This document shows, piece by piece, positions 26,478 through 34,645 of a stretch of 54,807 nt of DNA (positions are counted from its first letter, which is position 1; each line of letters starts with the position of its first letter). Below the pieces are notes generated by a model. It had not been told where the DNA came from, ran no database searches, and was given only the letters and a program-made list of their open reading frames with translations. Where the stretch lies: positions 1 through 54,807 of the forward strand of contig HF998022.1 in NCBI GenBank assembly GCA_000433015.1, read 5' to 3'. Made by a program: the position numbers and the translations under genes. This DNA comes from Firmicutes bacterium CAG:631. GTDB lineage: Bacteria; Bacillota_I; Bacilli_A; RFN20; CAG-631.

Positions 26478-27273
26478 GCATAAAACTTTAACCAATCAAG
26501 AAAAATATGTTCAAAGCGTAAAAAGAAATAAATTAAAAATTCGATTATTACAGATTGCTACAGTAATCTTTATTTTTGGAGCTTGGGAACTTTTAGCAAC
26601 GGTTGGTGTACTAGATGAATTTTTATTTAGTAAGCCATCGGCAATTATCAAATTACTCATTCAATATATTAAAAGTAATGAAATCTTTATTCATGTGGGG
26701 GTATCCTTATATGAAACATTACTTGGCTTGATTATTGGAACTTTGTTAGGAATTGGACTTGCCATCGTTCTTTGGTTTAGTAAAACACTAACACGAATAT
26801 TAGATCCGTTTTTGGTGGTATTGAATGCTTTACCTAAAACGGCATTAGCCCCAATTTTGATTATTTGGGCTGGAACAGGAATTAAAGGAATTGTCGTTGT
26901 TTCAATTTCATTATCTTTGATTATGACCGTTATTAGTGCACATAATTTCTTTGTTCATGTCGATGAAGATAAAATCAAAATGTTAAAAAGTTTCAATGCT
27001 TCAAAATTGCAAATTTTAACAAAATTGGTTTTGCCTTCTAATGTTGCAAACTTAATGAGCATTGTTAAGATTAACATTGGTATGTCATGGGTTGGTGTTA
27101 TCGTTGGTGAATTTTTAGTTTCTCGTTTTGGAATTGGATATTTAGTGGTTTATGGCGGACAAGTTTTCAAACTTGACTTAGTAATGATGGGCGTCTTTGT
27201 CTTAGCTGTTTTAGCTTATTTGATGTATCTTGTTGTTACGCTATTTGAAAAATATTATCGTAAAAGACGATAA
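26470..27273 (+). CDS. NitT/TauT-type ABC importer, permease
   Basis: A 267-residue integral membrane protein with six predicted helices and the EAA-type cytoplasmic loop (about residues 175-195, LKSFNASKLQILTKLVLPS), which docks the ATPase. WELLATVGVLDEFLFSKPSAI near the N-terminus is typical of this permease group. It is expected to form a homodimer with two copies of the ATPase. The start ATG overlaps the ATPase stop, and the substrate-binding lipoprotein gene follows 12 bp later. Confidence 0.93.
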   Translation: MNKHKTLTNQEKYVQSVKRNKLKIRLLQIATVIFIFGAWELLATVGVLDEFLFSKPSAIIKLLIQYIKSNEIFIHVGVSLYETLLGLIIGTLLGIGLAIVLWFSKTLTRILDPFLVVLNALPKTALAPILIIWAGTGIKGIVVVSISLSLIMTVISAHNFFVHVDEDKIKMLKSFNASKLQILTKLVLPSNVANLMSIVKINIGMSWVGVIVGEFLVSRFGIGYLVVYGGQVFKLDLVMMGVFVLAVLAYLMYLVVTLFEKYYRKRR

Positions 27274-27285
27274 GAAAGGAATCTT

Positions 27286-28278
27286 ATGAAAAAGAAAATA
27301 TTCAGTTTATTTCTATTATTTTTATTTGCACCCGTTTTATTAACTTCATGTAAATCTGAAAACGAAATTACGGTTGCAGAAGTAACACATAGTATCTTTT
27401 ATGCTCCATTTTATGTCGCTCAAAACAAAGGTTTTTTTGAAGATGAGGGCTTGGAAGTAAAAACAATTACAACTCCTGGTGCAGATAAAACAATGGCTGC
27501 TTTGTTATCCAAAGAAGCACAAATTGGTTTAATGGGACCAGAAGCATCGGTTTATGTTTACAATAATGGACAAAAAAATTATGCAATTAATTTTGCACAA
27601 TTGACACAAAAAGATGGAAGCTTTTTAGTATCACGAGAAAAATATGAAAACTTTACTTATGATGATCTCAAGGGGCATACGATTATTGGTGGAAGAAAAG
27701 GTGGTATGCCAGAAATGATTTTAGAGTATGTTTTAAAAACAAAAGGATATGAAATAGGTCGAGATGATCCTAGTAAAGAAATTCATATTCGTACAGATAT
27801 CGCTTTTGATGTTATGGGTGGCGCTTTTTCTTCTGGAGAAGGAGATTTTGTAACATTATTTGAGCCAGCCGCGACACAAATGGAAAAATTAAATTTAGGA
27901 TATATTGTTTCATCCCTTGGAGAAGAATCTGGTGAAATCCCTTATACTTGTTTCTCAGCGCTAAAGAGTTATCATCAATCAAATGAAGAACAAATTCAAA
28001 AATTTACTAATGCCATTTATAAAGCACTCATTTGGGTTCATGAAAATGATGCTGAAACGGTTGCAAAGGCAATTCAAAAGAATTTTACATCTAGTGATTT
28101 AGAAGAAATTACAACTGTCGTTGCAAGATATAAATCCATTGAAGCTTGGCCTGATACTTTAACCCTTTCTGAAGAAAGTTTTGATAAATTACAAGAAATT
28201 GTCGAAATGGCCGGCGAATTAACAAAAAGAGCACCATATGATGAATTAGTGACGACAAAGTATTCTGAAAAAGTTTAA
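27286..28278 (+). CDS. ABC importer substrate-binding lipoprotein (NMT1/THI5-like)
   Basis: A 330-residue lipoprotein: the signal peptide ends in the lipobox LTSC (Cys22), so it is tethered to the outer membrane face. The fold matches the NMT1/THI5/SsuA group: HSIFYAPFYVAQNKGFFEDEG, AQIGLMGPEASV and IIGGRKGGMPEMILEYVL. Members bind thiamine precursors, sulfonates, nitrate or related small molecules. Neither the motifs nor the neighbours tell which, and no thiamine or sulfur gene is near. A strong terminator follows. Confidence 0.9.
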   Translation: MKKKIFSLFLLFLFAPVLLTSCKSENEITVAEVTHSIFYAPFYVAQNKGFFEDEGLEVKTITTPGADKTMAALLSKEAQIGLMGPEASVYVYNNGQKNYAINFAQLTQKDGSFLVSREKYENFTYDDLKGHTIIGGRKGGMPEMILEYVLKTKGYEIGRDDPSKEIHIRTDIAFDVMGGAFSSGEGDFVTLFEPAATQMEKLNLGYIVSSLGEESGEIPYTCFSALKSYHQSNEEQIQKFTNAIYKALIWVHENDAETVAKAIQKNFTSSDLEEITTVVARYKSIEAWPDTLTLSEESFDKLQEIVEMAGELTKRAPYDELVTTKYSEKV

Positions 28279-28281
28279 ATC

Positions 28282-28316
28282 AAAAAAGCATAAAACAATT
28301 CATTTTATGCTTTTTT
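28282..28316. terminator. Bidirectional terminator between convergent operons
   Basis: The 14-bp stem AAAAAAGCATAAAA (28282-28295) pairs with 28303-28316 around a 7-base loop. T-runs exist on both strands. It ends the importer operon on the plus strand and the long gmk operon on the minus strand. Confidence 0.9.
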
Positions 28317-29173
28317 TATTTTTCAAATTCTTCTTTTCTTTCTTTAAAAAATTGATAATAGGTTTGAATACTATCTAATTGTGACCATTCTTTTTTACAA
28401 AAATCATTTAAATCATAGATAATGGCATGATTGAGATGTAATAAAAATGGAGAATGGGTAGAAATAATAAATTGACAATTAAAAAAACGTACAGAGTCTT
28501 CAATAAATTTTTTTAATTTTAATTGATTTGTTGCAGATAAAGAATTTTCAGGTTCATCTAAAATATAAATCGCATTTTCTTGAATTTCTTTTTCCCAAAA
28601 AAGTAAAGCTGTTTCTCCATTAGATTGGCTAATAATATTGTTTGTTTTTAAATGATCACGAACGTAGGCAGACATCGTTTTTTTATTTGCATCTACTTTG
28701 TTTTTTAATTGTTCATAATCGTGGATGAAATTAGAAGAATCTTGATATTTATAATTTAAAAATTCTTCACATAATTCATCTTTTTTTCGATGAACAGAGG
28801 AATTTATTGCTTGAATGTCAATTAAATAATCAAAGATATCTTCACTGGTAATCATTTTAATTTCTCTTAATTGATCTTGGTTTTGTAATCGATAAGAACA
28901 ATGCGAAACGTAATTTTTAAAATATATACCTTTATCTATTGTTGTTTTTCTTTCTGCTTGTAATTTTAAAGCAATGATATTCAATAAAGTAGATTTGCCA
29001 CAACCATTATCTCCATAAAAAATGGTAATTGGTTCAAATTCGAAATTTAAAGGTTGATCTAATGCAAAAAGATGAAAGGGATATATGGTATTAAAAATTC
29101 TTCTTTTCTCATCTAATAGTAAATGATATTCTTCTTTTTCACTTAATAATTGAAAATTTTTTAGATAAATCAT
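28316..29173 (-). CDS. AAA/ABC-type ATPase, last gene of the gmk operon
   Basis: A 285-residue ATPase with Walker A GDNGCGKST (about residue 54-62) and Walker B AIYILDEPENSLS. The C-terminal His switch region is FIISTHSPFLL. This is the single-chain AAA_21/AAA_23-type ATPase seen in proteins related to ABC ATPases, RecF and the OLD family, without a nuclease or membrane domain. Its ATG overlaps the rpe stop (CTATGA), so it belongs to the operon. In Bacillus the place after rpe is held by thiN, so this is a lineage-specific addition. Role unknown; it might act in DNA repair, translation or a defence module. Confidence 0.8.
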   Translation of the reverse strand: MIYLKNFQLLSEKEEYHLLLDEKRRIFNTIYPFHLFALDQPLNFEFEPITIFYGDNGCGKSTLLNIIALKLQAERKTTIDKGIYFKNYVSHCSYRLQNQDQLREIKMITSEDIFDYLIDIQAINSSVHRKKDELCEEFLNYKYQDSSNFIHDYEQLKNKVDANKKTMSAYVRDHLKTNNIISQSNGETALLFWEKEIQENAIYILDEPENSLSATNQLKLKKFIEDSVRFFNCQFIISTHSPFLLHLNHAIIYDLNDFCKKEWSQLDSIQTYYQFFKERKEEFEK

Positions 29174-29844
29174 AGGGCATCCTTTTCTTTCTTTTTGAGT
29201 TGACTGATTTTTTCTTTCATATTACCATCAAAAAGATAAGATCCAGCAACCAAAACATCACATCCTGCTTTTATTGCCTTTTTAGCAGTTGTTTCATTAA
29301 TACCGCCATCAATTTCTATTAAACAATTGAGATGGTGTTTATCAATATATTTGCGCAATTCAATCACTTTTTGAGTGGCGTTTTCTAAATATTTTTGTCC
29401 TCCAAATCCTGGCTCTACTGACATAATTAAAACTAAATCTAATTGTTTTAAATAAGGAAAAAGGACATCAATAGGGGTATTTGGTTTAATAGACATGCCT
29501 ACGAAAGTTTGTTTGTTTTTAATTTGTTTGATAAGAGACAAACGATCTTTTTTAAACCGATAAGCTTCATAATGAAAAGTTATTAAATCAGCGCCTGCCT
29601 CAATAAAAGAAAGTGCATATTGATGGGGATTTTCAATCATTAAGTGAACATCTTTAAAAATTGGAATTGATTTCAAGCAACTTACAATGGGAAGACCAAA
29701 AGATATATTTGGGACAAAATGGCCATCCATGATATCTAAATGAACCCAATCCGCCTTTGATAAAAGAATGCGTTGCATTTCTTTTTTTAAATTTAAAAAA
29801 TCAGCGGCAAGTAATGAGGGGGCCACTCTTATTTTTTTCTCCAT
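29170..29844 (-). CDS. rpe: Ribulose-phosphate 3-epimerase
   Basis: A 224-residue TIM-barrel enzyme that interconverts ribulose 5-phosphate and xylulose 5-phosphate in the pentose phosphate pathway. Family motifs are VAPSLLAADF at the N-terminus, HLDIMDGHFVPNISFG (metal and catalytic Asp/His), VHLMIENP, MSVEPGFGGQKY (lid loop) and IEIDGGINETT with the second catalytic Asp. GAAGGGA precedes the ATG, which lies inside the rsgA 3' end (16-bp overlap). Confidence 0.97.
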   Translation of the reverse strand: MEKKIRVAPSLLAADFLNLKKEMQRILLSKADWVHLDIMDGHFVPNISFGLPIVSCLKSIPIFKDVHLMIENPHQYALSFIEAGADLITFHYEAYRFKKDRLSLIKQIKNKQTFVGMSIKPNTPIDVLFPYLKQLDLVLIMSVEPGFGGQKYLENATQKVIELRKYIDKHHLNCLIEIDGGINETTAKKAIKAGCDVLVAGSYLFDGNMKEKISQLKKKEKDAL

Positions 29845-30713
29845 ACTTTTTTCCCTTCTTTCACTTCTTGTAATAATTGTAAATAATTTTTATATCGCTG
29901 TGGATGAATTTTTCCTTCTTGAACCGCTTTTTTTACACCACATTGAGGTTCATCTTTATGCAAACAAGTATTGTATTTACAATCCTTGGCATAAAGGTCA
30001 AAATCTTTAAAAATTCGAGCCAAAGATGCGGGCTCAATATTTAATTCTAAACGCGAAAACCCTGGAGTATCTGCAATAAAAGCATTTTCAATTTGTAAAA
30101 ACTCAACTTCCCGAGTTTGATGTTTTCCACGTCCTAATTTTGCACTAAAATTGCCAATTTCCTTTTTTTGTTCTTGTGCTAAAACATTGATTAAACTACT
30201 TTTTCCAACGGCACTTTGTCCACATAAAACAACTTTTTGATCTTGAATGACTTCTTTTATTTTGTCAATATGAATTTGTTTGTGTGCCGAAAAAGGAATG
30301 ACTTGATATCCAGCTTGTTGGTAATTAGCAATTAAATTTTGTAATTCTTGATTCATGTGTTCACATTTTGAAATACATAGAATAGGAGTAATATTGGCCA
30401 TTTCAATCTGAACGATTAATTTATCAACTAAATATGCATCAAAAGATGGTTCAATGGTTGACATCACAATTAAAGCAATATCAATGTTTGCAACCGGAGG
30501 CCGAAGCAATTGATTTTTACGCGGTAAAATTTGATGAATTACGCCATGATTTGTTGTTTTATCATAGGTAAATAACACTTCGTCACCAACCATAGGAGAT
30601 TGATTTTGATTGCGAAATAGACCTCGAGCTTTGCATAAGAAAATTTGATGATTACAAATTACAGAATAATCTCCTGCCACTAATTTTATAATAAATCCTT
30701 TTTCCATACTCAT
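29829..30713 (-). CDS. rsgA: Ribosome small-subunit GTPase RsgA
   Basis: A 294-residue circularly permuted GTPase acting late in 30S assembly. It has an OB-fold at residues 1-70, then the G motifs in permuted order: G4 first (CISKCE), then G1 GQSAVGKSSL and G3 DTPGFS. The C-terminal zinc site is CKYNTCLHKDEPQC. The start overlaps the kinase stop (ATGA). In Bacillus the PrkC kinase phosphorylates this GTPase, and here the two genes are again neighbours. Confidence 0.97.
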   Translation of the reverse strand: MSMEKGFIIKLVAGDYSVICNHQIFLCKARGLFRNQNQSPMVGDEVLFTYDKTTNHGVIHQILPRKNQLLRPPVANIDIALIVMSTIEPSFDAYLVDKLIVQIEMANITPILCISKCEHMNQELQNLIANYQQAGYQVIPFSAHKQIHIDKIKEVIQDQKVVLCGQSAVGKSSLINVLAQEQKKEIGNFSAKLGRGKHQTREVEFLQIENAFIADTPGFSRLELNIEPASLARIFKDFDLYAKDCKYNTCLHKDEPQCGVKKAVQEGKIHPQRYKNYLQLLQEVKEGKKVWRKK

Positions 30714-31594
30714 TTTTTTCCTTTTTTAAAAATTTTGGACCAAAAAGAAGATTTTTTATGTTTATTTTTATTTTCCATGGCAACAAGGAGTAAATCTGCT
30801 TTTAATTCATTAATATTTTTATATCTTTTCGAAAGATTTTTTTGACAAGCTTTTTCAATAATGGTAACTAAAGAAGCAGGAATTTTACTATTATATTTTA
30901 AAATGTTTGGGAAAGGATCCTTAATATGAGCAGCAGCAATTGCTGTAGCTGATGTGCCATTAAAAGGAAGTTTTCCACAAAGCAATTCAAACATCGTGAT
31001 GCCTAATGAATAGATATCTGATTGAATGGTTGCTCGATTTCCTTTAGAGATTTCGGGATCAAGATAATGAGGGGAACCAATAATCACTTCTTGACTAGTG
31101 ATTTCAGGATCTAATTTTTCAATAAAGGCGGTTCCAAAATCCGCTAAAATTGCACAACCATCACTTTTTACTAAAATATTTTGTGGTTTAATGTCCCGAT
31201 GGATAATATTATATTTATGGACTTCTGCTAAAGCATCACAAATTTGCAAAAGAATATCCAAAGCCTCGGCAATTTCTAAATATCCTCGGATATTGATTAA
31301 GTCTTTTGCCGTTTGTCCTCGAATATATTCCATCACGATAAAAGGCCGATCTTGGTAAACACCAACATCGAAAATTTTGACAATTTTTCTAGAAGTAAAG
31401 GTACAAGCTGTTTTGATCTCACGTAAATATCGTTGATAATGATCAGGATTTTCTTGAATGGTGGTTTTTAATAATTTGATAGCCACTTCTTTTTTTAAAA
31501 TTGTATCTAAACCGAGATAGACAACGGCATTTCCGCCTTCACCAATAATGGATTGGACTTGATATCGGTTTTCAATGACAAAAGGTTCAATCAT
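30710..31594 (-). CDS. prkC: Ser/Thr protein kinase (PrkC catalytic domain only)
   Basis: A 294-residue Hanks-type kinase. Visible motifs are the Gly-rich loop IGEGGNAVVYLG, the VAIK lysine (AIKLL), HRDIKPQNI with catalytic Asp, ADFGTA, and a SPHYLDPE activation-segment end. Bacillus PrkC continues with a membrane helix and extracellular PASTA domains, total about 650 residues. This protein stops after the kinase domain plus a short basic tail (KKSSFWSKIFKKGKK) with no membrane segment. It therefore looks cytosolic, and could not sense muropeptides through PASTA. Overlaps prpC and rsgA by 4 bp each. Confidence 0.93.
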   Translation of the reverse strand: MIEPFVIENRYQVQSIIGEGGNAVVYLGLDTILKKEVAIKLLKTTIQENPDHYQRYLREIKTACTFTSRKIVKIFDVGVYQDRPFIVMEYIRGQTAKDLINIRGYLEIAEALDILLQICDALAEVHKYNIIHRDIKPQNILVKSDGCAILADFGTAFIEKLDPEITSQEVIIGSPHYLDPEISKGNRATIQSDIYSLGITMFELLCGKLPFNGTSATAIAAAHIKDPFPNILKYNSKIPASLVTIIEKACQKNLSKRYKNINELKADLLLVAMENKNKHKKSSFWSKIFKKGKK

Positions 31595-32322
31595 TCTTTC
31601 TCCTTATCGTTTTCAATGAGAATAAAAGTAATATTATCATGGCCACCATTTGCATTTGCCTTTTCAACCAACTCATTTCCACGAAGGATGATGGATTCTT
31701 TTTCATTTAAAATCTTCAGTATTTTTTTTGCATCTAAAGTATTGTGTAATCCATCAGTACAAATTAATATATTTTGTCCTTCTTTAATAGGAATTTCACC
31801 AATATCTACACTAATTTCTTTTTTAATCCCCAAAGCATTTGTTAAAACATGTCTTTTTGGATGTTTTAAAGATTGTTTGTAAGTGATATATCCACTATGT
31901 AATAAAGTATTGACAAGAGTATGATCAGTAGTGATTTGCGTAATATTAGAAGAATCATATAAATAAATTCGACTATCGCCTAAATGGGCATAATAATATT
32001 TTCCATCTAGACACAAAATACCAGATACGGTCGTTCCCATCCCTGAAAGATTTTCATTTTCTTGGGATTGTTTATAGACGGCTTCATTGGCTTTTTGTAA
32101 TGTTTCATATAACCAAATACCAACCGATTTGATTTTTGGATTTTTATAGGCATCCGCTAAAATTTCAATCGTTTTATTTGCCGCATAGGATCCTCCAAGA
32201 TGTCCCCCCATGCCATCACAAACAAATGCAATGAAATTATTGGCATCTTTTTCTTTATAAAAGTAAGCATCTTCATTGTTTTGACGAATCATTCCTGTAT
32301 CCGTTTTGGCATAAATTTTCAT
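31591..32322 (-). CDS. prpC: PP2C-type protein phosphatase, PrkC partner
   Basis: A 243-residue metal-dependent phosphatase. Metal-ligand motifs of PPM enzymes are present: NEDAYFY near the N-terminus, CDGMGGHLGG (about residue 35-45), LGDSRIYLY, CTDGLHNTL and GGHDNITFI. It removes phosphate from Ser/Thr substrates of the kinase encoded next. Translationally coupled on both sides through ATGA overlaps. Gene order and pairing are as in Bacillus. Confidence 0.96.
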   Translation of the reverse strand: MKIYAKTDTGMIRQNNEDAYFYKEKDANNFIAFVCDGMGGHLGGSYAANKTIEILADAYKNPKIKSVGIWLYETLQKANEAVYKQSQENENLSGMGTTVSGILCLDGKYYYAHLGDSRIYLYDSSNITQITTDHTLVNTLLHSGYITYKQSLKHPKRHVLTNALGIKKEISVDIGEIPIKEGQNILICTDGLHNTLDAKKILKILNEKESIILRGNELVEKANANGGHDNITFILIENDKEKE

Positions 32323-33356
32323 ACTTTTCCCTCACTTTTAGCTCTTAATTGACCACAAGCCGCATCAATATCTTTACCAAACTCTCTTCTTATTGTAACA
32401 TTTATTTTTTCATTTTTTAAGACATTATAAAAAATATTTATATTTTTTTCTTTGCTACGTTGATAAACATTTTCATGAACTTGATTATAAGGGATTAAAT
32501 TAACATAACAACAAGTTCCCTTTAAATAAGAAGCTAATTCTAAAGCGTTTTCTTTTGAATCGTTAATGCCATCTAAAAGTAAATATTCAAAGGTTACTCG
32601 GCGATTTGTTTTTTGTTCATATTCAATTAATGCTTCTTTTAATTCTTTCATCGGATATTTGTGATTAATTTTCATAATTTGATTGCGAATCGTATCATTA
32701 GGGGCGTGTAACGAAATGGCCAAATTAATTTGTAACTTTTCTTCAGATAAAGCTTTGATTTTGGGAATAATCCCACTGGTTGAAACACTGATATGTCTTG
32801 CACCAATTGCAAGACCTTTGGCTTCATTAATGATATAAATAAAGTTCATCACATTTTCATAATTGTCAAAAGGTTCCCCAATGCCCATAATGACGACATG
32901 GGAAACACGTTCATTGACCTGATCTAATTCTTGTTGCGCAATTAAAACTTGACCAACCATTTCATAGGATTTTAAATCTCTTACTTTTTTTAAAAGTCCA
33001 CTAGCACAAAAACTACAACCCATGTTACAACCAACTTGAGAGGAAACACATACAGCATTTCCATAAGTATATTTCATAATGACAGTTTCGATACGATGGT
33101 GATCTTCTAATTCTAATAAAAATTTTATAGTTCCATCAGTAGATTTTTGTTTTTGAATCACCGTTGGCAAACGCATTGAAAAATTACTTTTTAAATCTTC
33201 TTTTAATGATTTTGACAAATTTGTCATTTCATCAAAAGATTGAACGCGATTTTGATAAAGCCATCGCAAAATTTGTTCTCCATTATATTTTTTATAACCT
33301 CTATTTTCCATAATGGTTTGTAATTGAGATAACGTCCAATCATAAATATTATTCAT
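32319..33356 (-). CDS. rlmN: 23S rRNA/tRNA A2503 methyltransferase RlmN (radical SAM)
   Basis: A 345-residue radical-SAM enzyme that methylates C2 of adenosine 2503 in 23S rRNA and A37 of some tRNAs. The Fe-S cluster motif is CNMGCSFCASG. The methyl-carrying Cys lies near the C-terminus (FGKDIDAACGQLRAK). The ATG at 33356 is preferred: AGGTGA lies 6 bp upstream, and it overlaps the rsmB stop by 8 bp. An in-frame GTG nine bases earlier overlaps that ribosome site. Confidence 0.97.
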   Translation of the reverse strand: MNNIYDWTLSQLQTIMENRGYKKYNGEQILRWLYQNRVQSFDEMTNLSKSLKEDLKSNFSMRLPTVIQKQKSTDGTIKFLLELEDHHRIETVIMKYTYGNAVCVSSQVGCNMGCSFCASGLLKKVRDLKSYEMVGQVLIAQQELDQVNERVSHVVIMGIGEPFDNYENVMNFIYIINEAKGLAIGARHISVSTSGIIPKIKALSEEKLQINLAISLHAPNDTIRNQIMKINHKYPMKELKEALIEYEQKTNRRVTFEYLLLDGINDSKENALELASYLKGTCCYVNLIPYNQVHENVYQRSKEKNINIFYNVLKNEKINVTIRREFGKDIDAACGQLRAKSEGKV

Positions 33357-34632
33357 TGTTTTCACCTATCTTTTGTAATTTAGCAATATAAAAACCATCA
33401 CTATTGTATTCAAAAGGAAAAAGTTGACGTTCGTAAACTTTTTTCATATCTTTATGTTTACTTAAAAATTTAATAATTTGCATTTCATTTTCTTTTTTAG
33501 AGATTGTACAAGTACTATAGACTAAATACCCATTAGGTTTTAATAAAACATAAGCATTTTCAAGCAATTTTTCTTGAATTAAGGTTAAATCTTCAATTTG
33601 ATCAGGCGTAATATCTAATAAAATATCAGGTTTGCGACGAATTACACCAAGTCCCGAACAAGGAGCATCAACTAAAATTTTATCAAAATAATTCAGTCTC
33701 ATTTTATTGGCTAACAAAGTTGCATCATAACATTTGGTCACAATATTAGTTAATCGATGACGTTTAATGTTTTGATCAATTAAAGCAACACGATGAGGAT
33801 GAATGTCAATTGCTAATATTTTTCCAGTGTTATGCATTAAAGAGGCGATATGAATCGTTTTAGAACCAGGAGCCGCACACATATCTAAAACTTTTTCATG
33901 ATCTAGTGGGTTTAAGATGATAGAAACATATTGTGAAGCTTCATCTTGCACACAAATTTCACCATTTTTACTTTCTTTTAATTCCCAAAGGGGCTCTTTT
34001 CCAATATAATAAAAAGCATTATCACACAATTTTGTTTTAACAAAATTAGGATTTTCTAAAAGTTTTTCCTTCGTTAATAGCAAGGAATCAAGACGAACCG
34101 TTAAAGGTGCTTCTTTTTCATTTTCTTGAAGAATTTTTAAGGTTATCTCTTTTCCATAATATTTTTCCCACATTTTAATGACCCAAATGGGATGATTATA
34201 AAGAATGTGATAATATTCTTCACAAGTTTTAAAATCTTGTAATTGAGGCTCTTTTTTTTCTCTTGAAAGGGTTCTTAAAACACCATTGCAAAAACGTCCT
34301 CCCCAATTTCCATCTAATTTTTTTGCTAAATTGACAGCTTCGTTTAAAATGGCATAATTCGGTATTTTATCTAAATATCGCATTTGATATAAAGACATCA
34401 TCAATAAAATCATCATTTTAGGATGGGTTTTATCATTTTTAATATGCAATGAAATTTCCCATTTTAAAAGATTGGCATGTTGTAAAGTGCCATAAACAAT
34501 ATTAGTGAGTAAAGCCTTATCTTTTTCATTTAAAGGAGCTGTTTTTAAAGTGTGGTCTAAGTCAATATGGCTATAACTTTTTTGTAACATGATTCGACTT
34601 AGACAATCCAAAGCGACTTCTCTTACTTTCAT
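33349..34632 (-). CDS. rsmB: 16S rRNA C967 methyltransferase RsmB
   Basis: A 427-residue enzyme that puts a methyl group on C5 of cytidine 967 of 16S rRNA. The N-terminal NusB-like RNA-binding domain (about 1-140, REVALDCLSRIMLQKSYSH, LTNIVYGTLQH) is followed by the SAM-binding domain: VLDMCAAPGSKTIHIA, VDAPCSGLG (conserved Pro-Cys) and the second catalytic Cys in VYSTCTISKKEN. The ATG at 34632 has AAGGAGGG upstream. A longer frame from 34674 lies before this site and was rejected. Confidence 0.96.
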   Translation of the reverse strand: MKVREVALDCLSRIMLQKSYSHIDLDHTLKTAPLNEKDKALLTNIVYGTLQHANLLKWEISLHIKNDKTHPKMMILLMMSLYQMRYLDKIPNYAILNEAVNLAKKLDGNWGGRFCNGVLRTLSREKKEPQLQDFKTCEEYYHILYNHPIWVIKMWEKYYGKEITLKILQENEKEAPLTVRLDSLLLTKEKLLENPNFVKTKLCDNAFYYIGKEPLWELKESKNGEICVQDEASQYVSIILNPLDHEKVLDMCAAPGSKTIHIASLMHNTGKILAIDIHPHRVALIDQNIKRHRLTNIVTKCYDATLLANKMRLNYFDKILVDAPCSGLGVIRRKPDILLDITPDQIEDLTLIQEKLLENAYVLLKPNGYLVYSTCTISKKENEMQIIKFLSKHKDMKKVYERQLFPFEYNSDGFYIAKLQKIGENNE

Positions 34633-34645
34633 TTTCTTTCCCTCC

